DNA from: Deltaproteobacteria bacterium
GTDB taxonomy: Bacteria; Myxococcota; JADLHZ01
Direction: 5' to 3'
Length of the DNA: 64,000 bases
Assembly: GCA_020848545.1 (NCBI GenBank)
Contig: JADLHZ010000009.1
Span: 84,676 to 148,675 of the forward strand
The position numbers were made by a program, and so were the translations under genes. Shown piece after piece: positions 7,949 through 16,100 of this stretch. Numbering within the stretch: position 1 is the stretch's first letter; each line of letters opens with the position of its first letter. The notes below the pieces were generated by a model, which was not told the origin of the DNA, searched no databases, and worked only from the letters and a program-made list of their open reading frames with translations.

Positions 7949-8186
7949 CGACTACGACGGCGAGCCGTACGAGCTCGAGCTGCCCCCGGCGTCGGACAAG
8001 GCGAGGCGACGCAAGCGGCGTGAGTACGGGTGACGCGCGCCGCTTCACCTGTGACACGGTGATTGGCACCGCGGCAGCCGTTGTCTCAATCGCTGTCTCA
8101 GTCTGCAATGACGCAGAATCGTAGGTGTCTTTCCCTCCGAAGACCGTGGCCCACGGCTTGCTCTTCTGCCGCGGCGGAGGTCATTC

Positions 8187-8744
8187 ATGCGCACCGTCTC
8201 ATTCTCTGTCGTCCTCGTTTCCTTCCTCGCTTGCGGCCAAGCGCCGGACATCTCCGACACGACGAGCGAGCAGGGCTTGACCACCGCGACGTCGGACATC
8301 CGCACGTTCACGGTGAACGGCCGTCGCTACACCGTCGATGCCTTCGCAACAGCGGGCTCGATCGGAACGCGCATCACCGTACAGGCGCTCACCGGCAGCA
8401 AAGCGGACGATGGAACCGCGCTCCTCGCCTTCGGAAAGGGCGTCCGCTCGACGTGGAGCTCAGCGGTGCCCGGCCGCCCGCCGATCACGCTCACGCCGAC
8501 GCTGCCCGCTCTCGCCGATCCGCTGGCGCAGCCGCCGCTCGAGAAGTCGGTTGGCGAAGTCATCGCGCAGGCGAAGAGCCGCAGCTCGGACGCCGACATC
8601 TTCATCGCGCAGATGGAGGAGTACTGCCGCGAAAACCCGGGCGCGATGGGTTGCCCCCAATACGTCACCTGCGACACGCTCAAAGCCGCTGCCGAGCTGA
8701 CCGACTCGTGGTTCCACGGCGCCGTCTATCGGGTGTTCTGCTGA
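8187..8744 (+). CDS. Predicted lipoprotein
   Basis: 185 residues. A short signal peptide ends in the lipobox SFLAC (C16), so the mature protein should be lipidated; residue +2 is Gly, compatible with outer-membrane sorting. The mature part has a beta-rich stretch (DIRTFTVNGRRYTVDAF, RITVQALTG) and a Cys-containing C-terminal segment (EEYCREN, GCPQYVTCDTL, final Cys), suggesting disulfides. No known family. GGAGGT 8 bp before the ATG is a strong ribosome-binding site. It stands alone between a convergent unknown gene and a MITE-like element. Confidence 0.75.
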   Translation: MRTVSFSVVLVSFLACGQAPDISDTTSEQGLTTATSDIRTFTVNGRRYTVDAFATAGSIGTRITVQALTGSKADDGTALLAFGKGVRSTWSSAVPGRPPITLTPTLPALADPLAQPPLEKSVGEVIAQAKSRSSDADIFIAQMEEYCRENPGAMGCPQYVTCDTLKAAAELTDSWFHGAVYRVFC

Positions 8745-8890
8745 TTGTCTGGTGAAGGCGACAGTCGGGAAGCGACCCGTCAATTTCAGTACCCGCGCTC
8801 GCGAACGCACGTTGATTTCCGCACGACCTTTCGAACTCAGACACGTTTGACGCGCAGCAACGCCGCAGTAGCAACCCGCGGCGCACCTAG

Positions 8891-9067
8891 CCTGCATTAT
8901 TCACGACGTTCCGTTGCGAGAGCGGTGAGTGCCCGCGAGGTCGGGCCGCACGGAGGGTTTGGGACCGAAGGCATCCTGAACAGGCTGTTGAGGTCACAAA
9001 CCCGAGTACGGTCCCGAGATCGCGGAGCAATCGCCGCTCGCAGTAGGAAGGTCGTGAATAAGGCAGG
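8891..9067. mobile_element. MITE-like element with 17-bp terminal inverted repeats
   Basis: CCTGCATTATTCACGAC at 8891-8907 is matched in inverted orientation by GTCGTGAATAAGGCAGG at 9051-9067 (16 of 17 positions). The similarity continues inward imperfectly for about 40 bp more on each arm. Both ends are bordered by CTAG (8887-8890, 9068-9071), which may be a 4-bp target duplication or part of the repeat, since CTAG is itself palindromic. At 177 bp there is no room for a transposase, so this would be a non-autonomous element mobilised in trans. It lies between a lipoprotein gene and an ECF sigma factor gene. Confidence 0.7.
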
Positions 9068-9156
9068 CTAGCGACGTTTGAGCTTCTCGTAACCGTCACC
9101 CTTCTAAAACTTGAACTCACCGACCCCCACGAGGATCCTCCGCCGCGAGGGGCTCC

Positions 9157-9726
9157 GTGTTCGACGTCAAAGATCCCGCCTGGCTCGCGCGTGAGAGGCC
9201 GCTTTGCGAACGGGCGAAGCGAGGCGAGCAGGGCGCGTTCGCTGAGCTGTACACGACCTTCGCCTTCCCCCTCTACGAATCGCTCGCCCGCTCGCTTCGC
9301 ACCCGCGCCGAGGCGGAAGACGCCGTCGCCGAATCGTTTCGCAAAGCGTTCGAGAAGATCGCGGACTTCTCCGGCGACGGCAGCATCTGGTTTTGGATCC
9401 ACGAGATCGGCGTCAACGAAGCGAGGATGATCAATCGAAAGAAGGTGCGAAGCGGCCGCGCGTTCAACGGCTGGGGACATCTCGTCGGCCAAAGCCACAC
9501 GCCGGACCTCGATCGCGAGCTCGACCGGCCGAAAGAGCTACAGCGGCTGAACACCACGATGGCGATGATGCCCGACGATTATCAACGCGCGCTGAAGCTG
9601 CGGAAGCTCGAAGAGCGCTCGCGCGAAGAGTGCGCCGCGGCGTTCGGATCGAGTGTCCCGGCGTTCGACATGTTGATCAGCCGTGCGCTAAAGCTGCTGC
9701 GGACGAAGTGGGAGGAGAAACCATGA
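9157..9726 (+). CDS. ECF-type RNA polymerase sigma factor
   Basis: 189 residues. Region 2 spans about 20-90 (AFAELYTTFAFPLYESLARS, RAEAEDAVAESFRKAFEKI), with the expected acidic/aromatic pattern. Region 4 spans about 130-185 (LQRLNTTMAMMPDDYQRALK, then LEERSREECAAAFGSSVPAF as the helix-turn-helix). There is no sigma region 1 or 3, as usual for extracytoplasmic-function sigmas, and the length is typical. The GTG start follows GAGGGG. The next gene overlaps by 4 bp and encodes a one-pass membrane protein that is probably its regulator. Confidence 0.88.
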   Translation: MFDVKDPAWLARERPLCERAKRGEQGAFAELYTTFAFPLYESLARSLRTRAEAEDAVAESFRKAFEKIADFSGDGSIWFWIHEIGVNEARMINRKKVRSGRAFNGWGHLVGQSHTPDLDRELDRPKELQRLNTTMAMMPDDYQRALKLRKLEERSREECAAAFGSSVPAFDMLISRALKLLRTKWEEKP

Positions 9727-10508
9727 GCGCGCCGACGCCCGAGGAAGAAGCGCAAGCGCTCGCCGATTGGAGCGAGGGCAAGCCGGTCGACGCTCTGCCG
9801 CACGACGTCGCCGAGATGGACGCGCTCGTGCATCACCTGATGCATCCGTCGTCCCCGGAACGGCTCGCCTTGCTCATGCACCGGGCGCTGCCGCGGCCAA
9901 AAGCCTCGGTGCGCAAGCTTTGGGTCGTGCGCGGCGGTGCGATCGCCGCCGCCATCGCGGCCATGGTGACCATCGTTTGGTTCGCGCAACAGAAGGAGCC
10001 ACCCCTCACCGCGCCCGACACGAAGCTCATGGCGCTGCAGACGGAAGCGGCAAAGAGCGGTCCGTCGCCGGCGCTCGACCAAGCGATGAGCGACTATCGC
10101 CAGAAGCTGATGCGCACGACGGCGCTCGTCGCCGCAAAAGACGACTACGCTCGCGTCGACGCGGCGCTCGCACGCAATGACTACGCAGAAGCGAGAGCCA
10201 CGCTGACGGCGCTCGCGGAACAACCGCCAAGAGCGCTGACGAAGAATGAAGCGGCGCTGGTGACGCGCGACGCGCTTGGGCAGCTCGCGGCCATGGAGCT
10301 TCGCGCCGGCGACGCCGCCAAGGCGATCGCGGCAGCGAGTAAGGGCCTCGCGTTCGGACAAAGCGCGGACGCATTCACGGTGAATCTCTTGATCGCGCGA
10401 GCGAACGCGCATCGGCAGCTCGGCAACGTGAAGGAAGAAGTCGCGGATCTCGATGCCGCGATGGACATCTTGGAAGCGATGCTCGACGCGGTGCTCGACG
10501 GGAAGTGA
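9723..10508 (+). CDS. Single-pass membrane protein, candidate anti-sigma factor with TPR domain
   Basis: 261 residues. An N-terminal cytoplasmic region of ~68 residues is followed by a transmembrane helix (GGAIAAAIAAMVTIVWFA, about 76-93). The periplasmic part has helical TPR-like pairs (ARVDAALARNDYAEARATLT, AKAIAAASKGLAF, ARANAHRQLGNVKEEVADLD). The ATG overlaps the sigma-factor stop (ATGA), so the two are translationally coupled. Topology and position fit a membrane anti-sigma factor, although the zinc-binding HxxxCxxC motif of ZAS-type anti-sigmas is absent. Confidence 0.65.
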   Translation: MSAPTPEEEAQALADWSEGKPVDALPHDVAEMDALVHHLMHPSSPERLALLMHRALPRPKASVRKLWVVRGGAIAAAIAAMVTIVWFAQQKEPPLTAPDTKLMALQTEAAKSGPSPALDQAMSDYRQKLMRTTALVAAKDDYARVDAALARNDYAEARATLTALAEQPPRALTKNEAALVTRDALGQLAAMELRAGDAAKAIAAASKGLAFGQSADAFTVNLLIARANAHRQLGNVKEEVADLDAAMDILEAMLDAVLDGK

Positions 10509-10516
10509 TACTGCCG

Positions 10517-10555
10517 CCAGGACGCCGGGGAAAGGAAGAAAACCCGGCGTCCTGG
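10517..10555. terminator. Bidirectional hairpin between convergent genes
   Basis: CCAGGACGCCGGG (10517-10529) and CCCGGCGTCCTGG (10543-10555) form a perfect 13-bp stem with a purine-rich 13-nt loop. It lies between the end of the anti-sigma candidate and the end of the convergent 178-residue gene. There is no U-tract, so it may stabilise 3' ends or act with Rho. Confidence 0.6.
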
Positions 10556-10575
10556 CGAACAGCGTCCGCTGCCAG

Positions 10576-11112
10576 TTACGCAGGGACTTTCACGGGCGCA
10601 GGAACAGGCGCGGGAGTCACGGACTCCTCATCCTCGTCATTGGCGACCGTCTTCTTCTCGTTCGTGACGGTCTTCTTCGCCTTCACGGTGACGGCGAATA
10701 GCTCGTTGACCGGCTCGAGCGCTTTGGCGACCTCCGGCACCGACGCGCCGATCCCGCCGAGCACTTTGTAGTACGCGCAGAACGTCTTGTACGCGGCCGC
10801 GCGCTTGCGCGTGAGCGTGTCGCGGATGCGCTCGCTCATGATCGCGACGGCTTCGTCGAGCTCGGCGAGCGCCGCCACGTCTTCGAGCTCGCCCTCCATC
10901 GCTGCGAGGTCGTAGCGGGGGATCTTGATCCGCTGCTCCTCTGCGAGCTCGACGATGCGGGATGCGAATTGCTCGAATCCCGGCCGCGGCGTGGCGAGAT
11001 GCTTCTTCTCGTCCTCCGCGGCGAGCGCGACAGCAGACGGCATCTGCCCTTCGAGCTCCTTCAAGTTGTGAAAAAACGACTGGAAATTCAACTGACGCTT
11101 CTCTGACTTCAT
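10576..11112 (-). CDS. Hypothetical helical protein
   Basis: 178 residues, soluble and almost entirely helical, beginning MKSEKRQLNFQSFFHNL. A conserved-looking core (LDEAVAIMSERIRDTLTRKR, then YKTFCAYYKVLGGIGASVPE and KALEPVNELF) precedes a Lys/Thr/Val-rich, acidic, Pro-rich tail. I cannot name a family. GAGGTGAGGT before the ATG is a good ribosome-binding site. It is monocistronic, with a strong hairpin just past its stop. No link to the neighbouring secretion-like clusters is visible. Confidence 0.65.
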   Translation of the reverse strand: MKSEKRQLNFQSFFHNLKELEGQMPSAVALAAEDEKKHLATPRPGFEQFASRIVELAEEQRIKIPRYDLAAMEGELEDVAALAELDEAVAIMSERIRDTLTRKRAAAYKTFCAYYKVLGGIGASVPEVAKALEPVNELFAVTVKAKKTVTNEKKTVANDEDEESVTPAPVPAPVKVPA

Positions 11113-11368
11113 ACCTCACCTCTCGGTTGTTTTTGACCCGAACCATTCGAGTCACCTGCTAGATGCCGATGGCGGGAGGAACTAACGCGGGGATGTCGTT
11201 TTTGTTCGCGTGAGCGCGCTCGGAGCCCGGGCCGGCGCGTGGCGACAGCGGAAAATCTCGTGGTGTCTCTGCGATGGCGCGCGCCAGCGGCAGGAAATTC
11301 TGCGGCTCGAGCGCGACAGCTCGTTGCCGAAACGAAGAATCCCGCGTGCCAAAGAAGCTCGCGCGCTC

Positions 11369-11785
11369 CTACACCCCGATGACCTGCAGGCCCACTGCAC
11401 GCGCGCCGGCACCCTGTTGATGATCGTGCGTCGCGAAGACGAGCGTCGGCTCACGCCACTGCTTCCACAAGAGCGCCGTGCTGACGTGCAGAGCATCGAG
11501 GGTGGCGAGCTGGGTCGGAAACGGCTGCTTGGCACGCTCGAGCACCGCCGCCCCGAGCTCGACGACTTCGGCGCGATCGATCAAGGCGCGGATGTTCTCG
11601 CTGATCGCCGCGATTTTCCCATCGCTGAGGCCGTGTCGCAGACGCTCTTGATCGAGCACCCGAAAGCACTCGACCTCGACGAGCGCACTCACGACGATCC
11701 GCTTCACCTTGCGCCACTCGCGCAGGCGGTCCGCGACACCGAACGCGAGGCGCACGGCAACGGAGCTATCGAGACAAGCGATCAC
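11369..11785 (-). CDS. PIN-domain ribonuclease toxin (VapC-like), second copy
   Basis: 138 residues of a PIN domain: D6 in ACLDSSV, E37/E39 in ALVEVECF, D97 in ATLDALHVSTALL and D121 in ATHDHQQ supply the acidic metal site expected of VapC ribonucleases. It overlaps the upstream Phd-type antitoxin by 20 bp. Sequence identity with the PIN toxin at 1438 is low outside the motifs, so the two modules are not recent duplicates. Confidence 0.85.
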   Translation of the reverse strand: MIACLDSSVAVRLAFGVADRLREWRKVKRIVVSALVEVECFRVLDQERLRHGLSDGKIAAISENIRALIDRAEVVELGAAVLERAKQPFPTQLATLDALHVSTALLWKQWREPTLVFATHDHQQGAGARAVGLQVIGV

Positions 11786-12026
11786 GGCGTCGATCCTGCA
11801 CGAGTGTGTCGACGGGGTCGAACGCGTAGCCGCCGGGCACCGACAAGTTCAGTTGGCCCGGCGGACGTTTGTCGATCGGCGGTCGCGAGCTGAGCGGCGA
11901 CGTCTTGATGCCGACGATCCGCGCCACCGGTACTTCGCGATCGAAGACCGTGATCTCTTCGCCGGCCTTGACGCGACGGAGGTACGCGCTGAGCTTGGCT
12001 TTCACCTCGGCGATGCGTGCCTTCAT
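11766..12026 (-). CDS. Phd/YefM-family antitoxin, second copy
   Basis: 86 residues from the ATG at 12026 (an in-frame TTG at 12032 is less likely). The N-terminal half MKARIAEVKAKLSAYLRRVK-AGEEITVFDREVPVARIVG is typical of Phd antitoxins. The second half, rich in Pro and Arg with PGGYAFDPVDTL, is the probable toxin-binding segment. It precedes and overlaps the PIN toxin gene. A TGAC-CAC-GTCA dyad and two ATGACCA direct repeats lie just upstream (12036-12053) as a probable operator. Confidence 0.8.
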   Translation of the reverse strand: MKARIAEVKAKLSAYLRRVKAGEEITVFDREVPVARIVGIKTSPLSSRPPIDKRPPGQLNLSVPGGYAFDPVDTLVQDRRRDRLSR

Positions 12027-12035
12027 GGACAAGAG

Positions 12036-12053
12036 ATGACCACGTCATGACCA
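12036..12053. promoter_or_regulatory. Dyad/direct repeat, candidate operator of second toxin-antitoxin pair
   Basis: Two ATGACCA heptamers (12036-12042, 12047-12053) overlap the palindrome TGACCACGTCA, 9 bp upstream of the antitoxin ATG. Autorepression by Phd antitoxins through such sites is established; binding here is inferred from position. Confidence 0.4.
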
Positions 12054-12104
12054 TTTCGGCAAGCTCCCCTACCGCCGCACTGCCGATCCAGATACAGCAC
12101 CCCC

Positions 12105-13112
12105 ATGTGGCCACTGCTCCGCGCGCTGCTCTTTTTGCTCCCGGCGGAGACTGCACACGGTCTCGGCATGTGGTGGCTCGAGATCATCAGCGCCTGGCGC
12201 CGTCGCTTCGCGCAAGCGCCGCGCAGGCCCACCTGGAGCCGCATGCCCGATTCGATCGAGGCGTTCGGCCTGCGCTTTCAGAACCGCATCGGCCTCGCCG
12301 CCGGCTTCGACAAAGGCGACGTCGTGCCGGAAGCGCTCTTCGGCCTCGGCTTCGGCTTCGTCGAGATCGGCACGGTGACGCCGCGGCCGCAGGCAGGCAA
12401 TCCGCGGCCGCGCTTGTTCCGCATCAGCGAGCACCACGCCCTCATCAATCGAATGGGCTTCAATAATCCCGGCGCCGACGCCGTCGCCAAGAAGCTCGCG
12501 CGCGTGCGGCACCGGGCCGGTCCCATTTGGCTGAACATCGGCAAGAACAAGGACACACCGAACGACGACGCTGCGAGCGACTACGTGGCGACGCTGCAAA
12601 CGCTCTACGCGTACGCCGACGCCTTCGTCGTGAACATCAGCTCGCCGAACACGCCGGGCCTGCGCGACTTGCAGAGCGAAGACAAGCTCGGGCCGCTGCT
12701 GCAAGCGACGATCGCCGAAGGGAAGACGTGCGCCGCGCGGCTCGGCATCGCGCCGCGGCCGGTGCTCTTGAAGCTGTCGCCGGACCTTGCGGACGACGCG
12801 CTGCCCGGCGTGGCGAAGATCGCCGAGCAGGTAGGGCTCAGCGGCCTCATCGCCACGAACACGACGCTCGCGCGACCGGTCGAGCACCCGGTGTGCAAGG
12901 AGCAAGGCGGCTTCTCGGGCGCGCCGCTGCGCACGCGGGCCACCGACGTGTTGCAGCGGCTGCACGCGGCGACGAAGCTGCCGTTGGTCGGCGTTGGCGG
13001 CATCGAAACGCGCGTCGATGTGGCGGAAAAGCTCGCCGCGGGCGCGTCGCTCGTCGAGGTCTATACCGGCTTCATTTACGGCGGCCCGGGCACCGTGAAG
13101 CGCCTGATCTGA
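12105..13112 (+). CDS. pyrD: Dihydroorotate dehydrogenase (quinone), class 2
   Basis: 335 residues. Oxidises dihydroorotate to orotate in pyrimidine synthesis, passing electrons through FMN to membrane quinone. An N-terminal amphipathic segment (LLRALLFLLPAETAHGLGMW) is the class 2 membrane-association helix. Class 2 motifs follow: NRIGLAAGFDKG, INRMGFNNPG, VVNISSPNTPGLRDLQ with the catalytic Ser near 179, LLKLSPDL, TNTT, GGFSGAPL and VGVGGI for FMN phosphate, ending LVEVYTGFIYGGPG. All key motifs are intact and the length is normal. It starts about 80 bp from the divergent toxin-antitoxin pair. Confidence 0.97.
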   Translation: MWPLLRALLFLLPAETAHGLGMWWLEIISAWRRRFAQAPRRPTWSRMPDSIEAFGLRFQNRIGLAAGFDKGDVVPEALFGLGFGFVEIGTVTPRPQAGNPRPRLFRISEHHALINRMGFNNPGADAVAKKLARVRHRAGPIWLNIGKNKDTPNDDAASDYVATLQTLYAYADAFVVNISSPNTPGLRDLQSEDKLGPLLQATIAEGKTCAARLGIAPRPVLLKLSPDLADDALPGVAKIAEQVGLSGLIATNTTLARPVEHPVCKEQGGFSGAPLRTRATDVLQRLHAATKLPLVGVGGIETRVDVAEKLAAGASLVEVYTGFIYGGPGTVKRLI

Positions 13113-13152
13113 CCAACCCTCGGGTCGGTTGATTCGGCCACGCGCCTGGGGC

Positions 13153-16100
13153 ATGAGCGCGCGCTTGGAAACGAAGCGCCCCTTCGAACGCATCTGCATC
13201 GTCAACCGCGGCGAGCCGGCCCTGCGCCTGATCCACGCGGTGCGCGAGCGCGTGAGCGAAGGGGCGAAGTACAAGACGATCGCGCTGTTCACGGCGGCCG
13301 ATCGCAGCTCGAGCTGGGTGCGCGAGGCCGACGAACGCTACGAGCTGCCGTTGTCCGGCGCGCGCGCGTACTTGGACTATCCGTCGTTGATGGCGGCGCT
13401 GCGCGAGACCCGCGCCGAGGCCGTGTGGGTCGGCTGGGGCTTCGTCTCCGAGCACAGCGCGTTTGCCGAAGCGTGCGAGCAGGCCGGCATCGTCTTCATC
13501 GGGCCAAAAGCGAGCGCGATGCGGGCGCTCGGCGACAAGATCGCCTCGAAGCTGCTCGCCGAGAAAGCCTGCGTGCCGGTGGCGGCGTGGAGCGGCGGCC
13601 CCTGCGCGACCATAGAAGAAGCGACGAAGCACGCCGAGCGCGTGGGCTACCCGCTCGTCGTCAAAGCGACCGCGGGCGGCGGCGGCCGTGGCATTCGCCG
13701 CGTGGCTGACGCGAGCGCCTTGGCCGAAGCGTACGCCTCCGCGAAGAGCGAAGCGAAGAAGGCGTTCGGCGACGACACCGTCTACTTGGAGAAACAGATC
13801 AGCGCCGCGCGGCACATCGAGATCCAAATGCTCGCCGACCGCCACGGCACGCACTGGGCCGCCGGCTTGCGCGATTGCACACTGCAACGCCGCGCCCAGA
13901 AAGTGATCGAAGAAGGGCCGGCCGCCAGCTTGCCGAAGAAGATCGGCGACGAGATGCGCGCCGCCGCCGTGCGCCTGAGCCAAGCCGCCGGCTACGAGAA
14001 CGCCGGCACCGTCGAGTTCCTCTACGAGCCGAAGGACGACAGCTTCTACTTCATGGAGATGAACACGCGCCTGCAAGTCGAGCATCCGGTGACGGAAGCG
14101 ACGACCGGGCTCGATCTCGTGAAGTGGCAGCTCAGGATCGCGCACGGCGAGGCGCTGCCGAAAGAGCCGCCGGTCACGCACGGCCACGCGATCGAAGCGC
14201 GGCTCTGCGCCGAAGATCCCGACGCCGACTTCGCGCCTGCGCCCGGCAAGATCGCGCACCTCGTGTGGCCGAGCGGGCCCGGCATCCGCGTCGACAGTGG
14301 CTTCTCGGTAGGCGACGCCGTGTCGGACGCCTTCGACTCGATGATCGCGAAGATCATCGCCGTCGGCTCGACGCGAGAAGAAGCGCTCGCCCGCCTCGTG
14401 CGCGCGTTGGAGCAAACGGCGATCACCATCGACGGCGGATCGAGCAACCGCGCGTTCCTCTTGGCGCTCTTGGGCCACGACGACGTCCGGCGCGACAAGA
14501 CGCACGTCCGTTGGATCGACGAGCACCAAGCGGTGATCCAAGAGCGCCCGCACGCGGCGTTGGCCTTGGCGGTCGCCGCGATCACCGCGCACGAACGGGC
14601 GATGCGTGAGCGGGCGCAAGCATTCGTCGCAAGCGCGGCGCGCGGCCGGCTCGCAGCGGCGACGTCGACCAGCACCAAGGTGACCCTCGGCTATGAAGGC
14701 ACGAGCTACACGCTGAAGGTGGAAGAGCGCGCGCCGGGCGAGCTCGCCATCGACGCGGGCAACGGCGCGTTCGTCGTCGAGTACACGCGGCGCGACGCTT
14801 ACACCGCCACGCTCACGAGCGAAGGCGCGGATTACAAGACGCTCGTCTCGGAGCGCGGCGGCGCGCTGCTCGTCGACGTCGGCAGCGGCCGCTACAAGAT
14901 CGAGCTGAGCGGCGCCGGCACCGTGCGCGCGCCGATGCCCGCCGTGCTCGTCGCGCTGCGCGTGCGCGTCGGCGACATCGTGAACGTGGGCGATCAAGTC
15001 GCCACGCTCGAAGCGATGAAGACGGAGCTGCCGCTGCGTGCGTCGGCGGCCGGCAAGGTGAAGGCGATCTTCGCTGCCGCCGGATCGCAGCTCGCCCAAG
15101 GCGCGCCGCTCATCGAGCTCGAAGCCGTCGGCAGCGCTGAAGCGAAGGCCGGCCCGCGCGTAGAATTCCCGAAGGAAAAGAGCGCCGCGATGGGCGGCAC
15201 CCCGCAGCAGATCGCGGCCCTGATGCACGCCGTCCTCGGCTACGACAGCAGCGCGAAGAGCGACGCGGCCCTGCCGGCCGACGAGAACGACACGGCGGCC
15301 CTGCGCGCGCGCGAGCAGCTGATGCAGGCGCTCACCGACGTGCTCTCGCTCTTCTCGGAGCCGCGCGAAGCCGGCACCGGCAACGATCACTCGCATCCGC
15401 AGGCGTTCGGCGACTACTTGCTCGCGTATTTGCGCGCTGTCGACGCCCGCGCGCTGCCCGAGCCCTTCGTCAAGGCGCTCGAAGCCGCGCTCTCGCACTA
15501 CGGCCTGCGCTTGGATGCAGCGCGCCCGGAGATCGAAGCGGCGCTCGTGCGCATGCACCGCGGTGTTTCGCGCCTCGCCGACCACACCGACGCCATTCTG
15601 TCTCTGCTCGGCGACGACTGGCCGACCTTGCCGCGGGCGTTGTCGCAGCGTCTCGTCGACGTCACCCACGACGCCCACCGCGCGATCAACGACGCCGCCC
15701 GGCGCGGGCACTTCGTCGCCTTCGACGAGCCGTTGTTCCAAGCGACGCAGGCCGAGCAACGCGCCGCGCTCGTCGCCGAAGTTGGAAAAGCCAACGCGCT
15801 GCCGCCGGGCCAAGCGCGCGCGGCGATCGTCGAGCAGCTCACGCACAGCGCGCATCCGATCCTGAGCGTGCTCGGCGATTGGTTCTACGGCAAAGACGCG
15901 GCGTTCGCGTGCGAGCTGTATTTGCGCCGCTTCTACACGCGCTGGGATCTGAAGGACGTGACGAGCGCGCAGGCGAGCGGCGTGCATGTGGCCCGCGGCG
16001 TCATCGGCTCGAAGCGCGGGCCGTCGCGGGCGATCGTCGCGTGGATCGGCGCCAGCCCGCTCGACAAAGCCATCCAAGCGCTGCAGCCGCTGCTCGCCGA

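Noticed and set aside
8045..8110. TTGGCACCGCGGCAGCC before the lipoprotein at 8187 as a sigma-54 promoter.
   Set aside because: GG-N10-GC spacing fits, but both T positions of the -12 box and two further consensus positions are wrong; with a 109-bp leader the case is weak.
8745..9071. A 108-codon plus-strand frame across the MITE-like element.
   Set aside because: It runs through both inverted repeats, has no ribosome-binding site and no protein-like composition.
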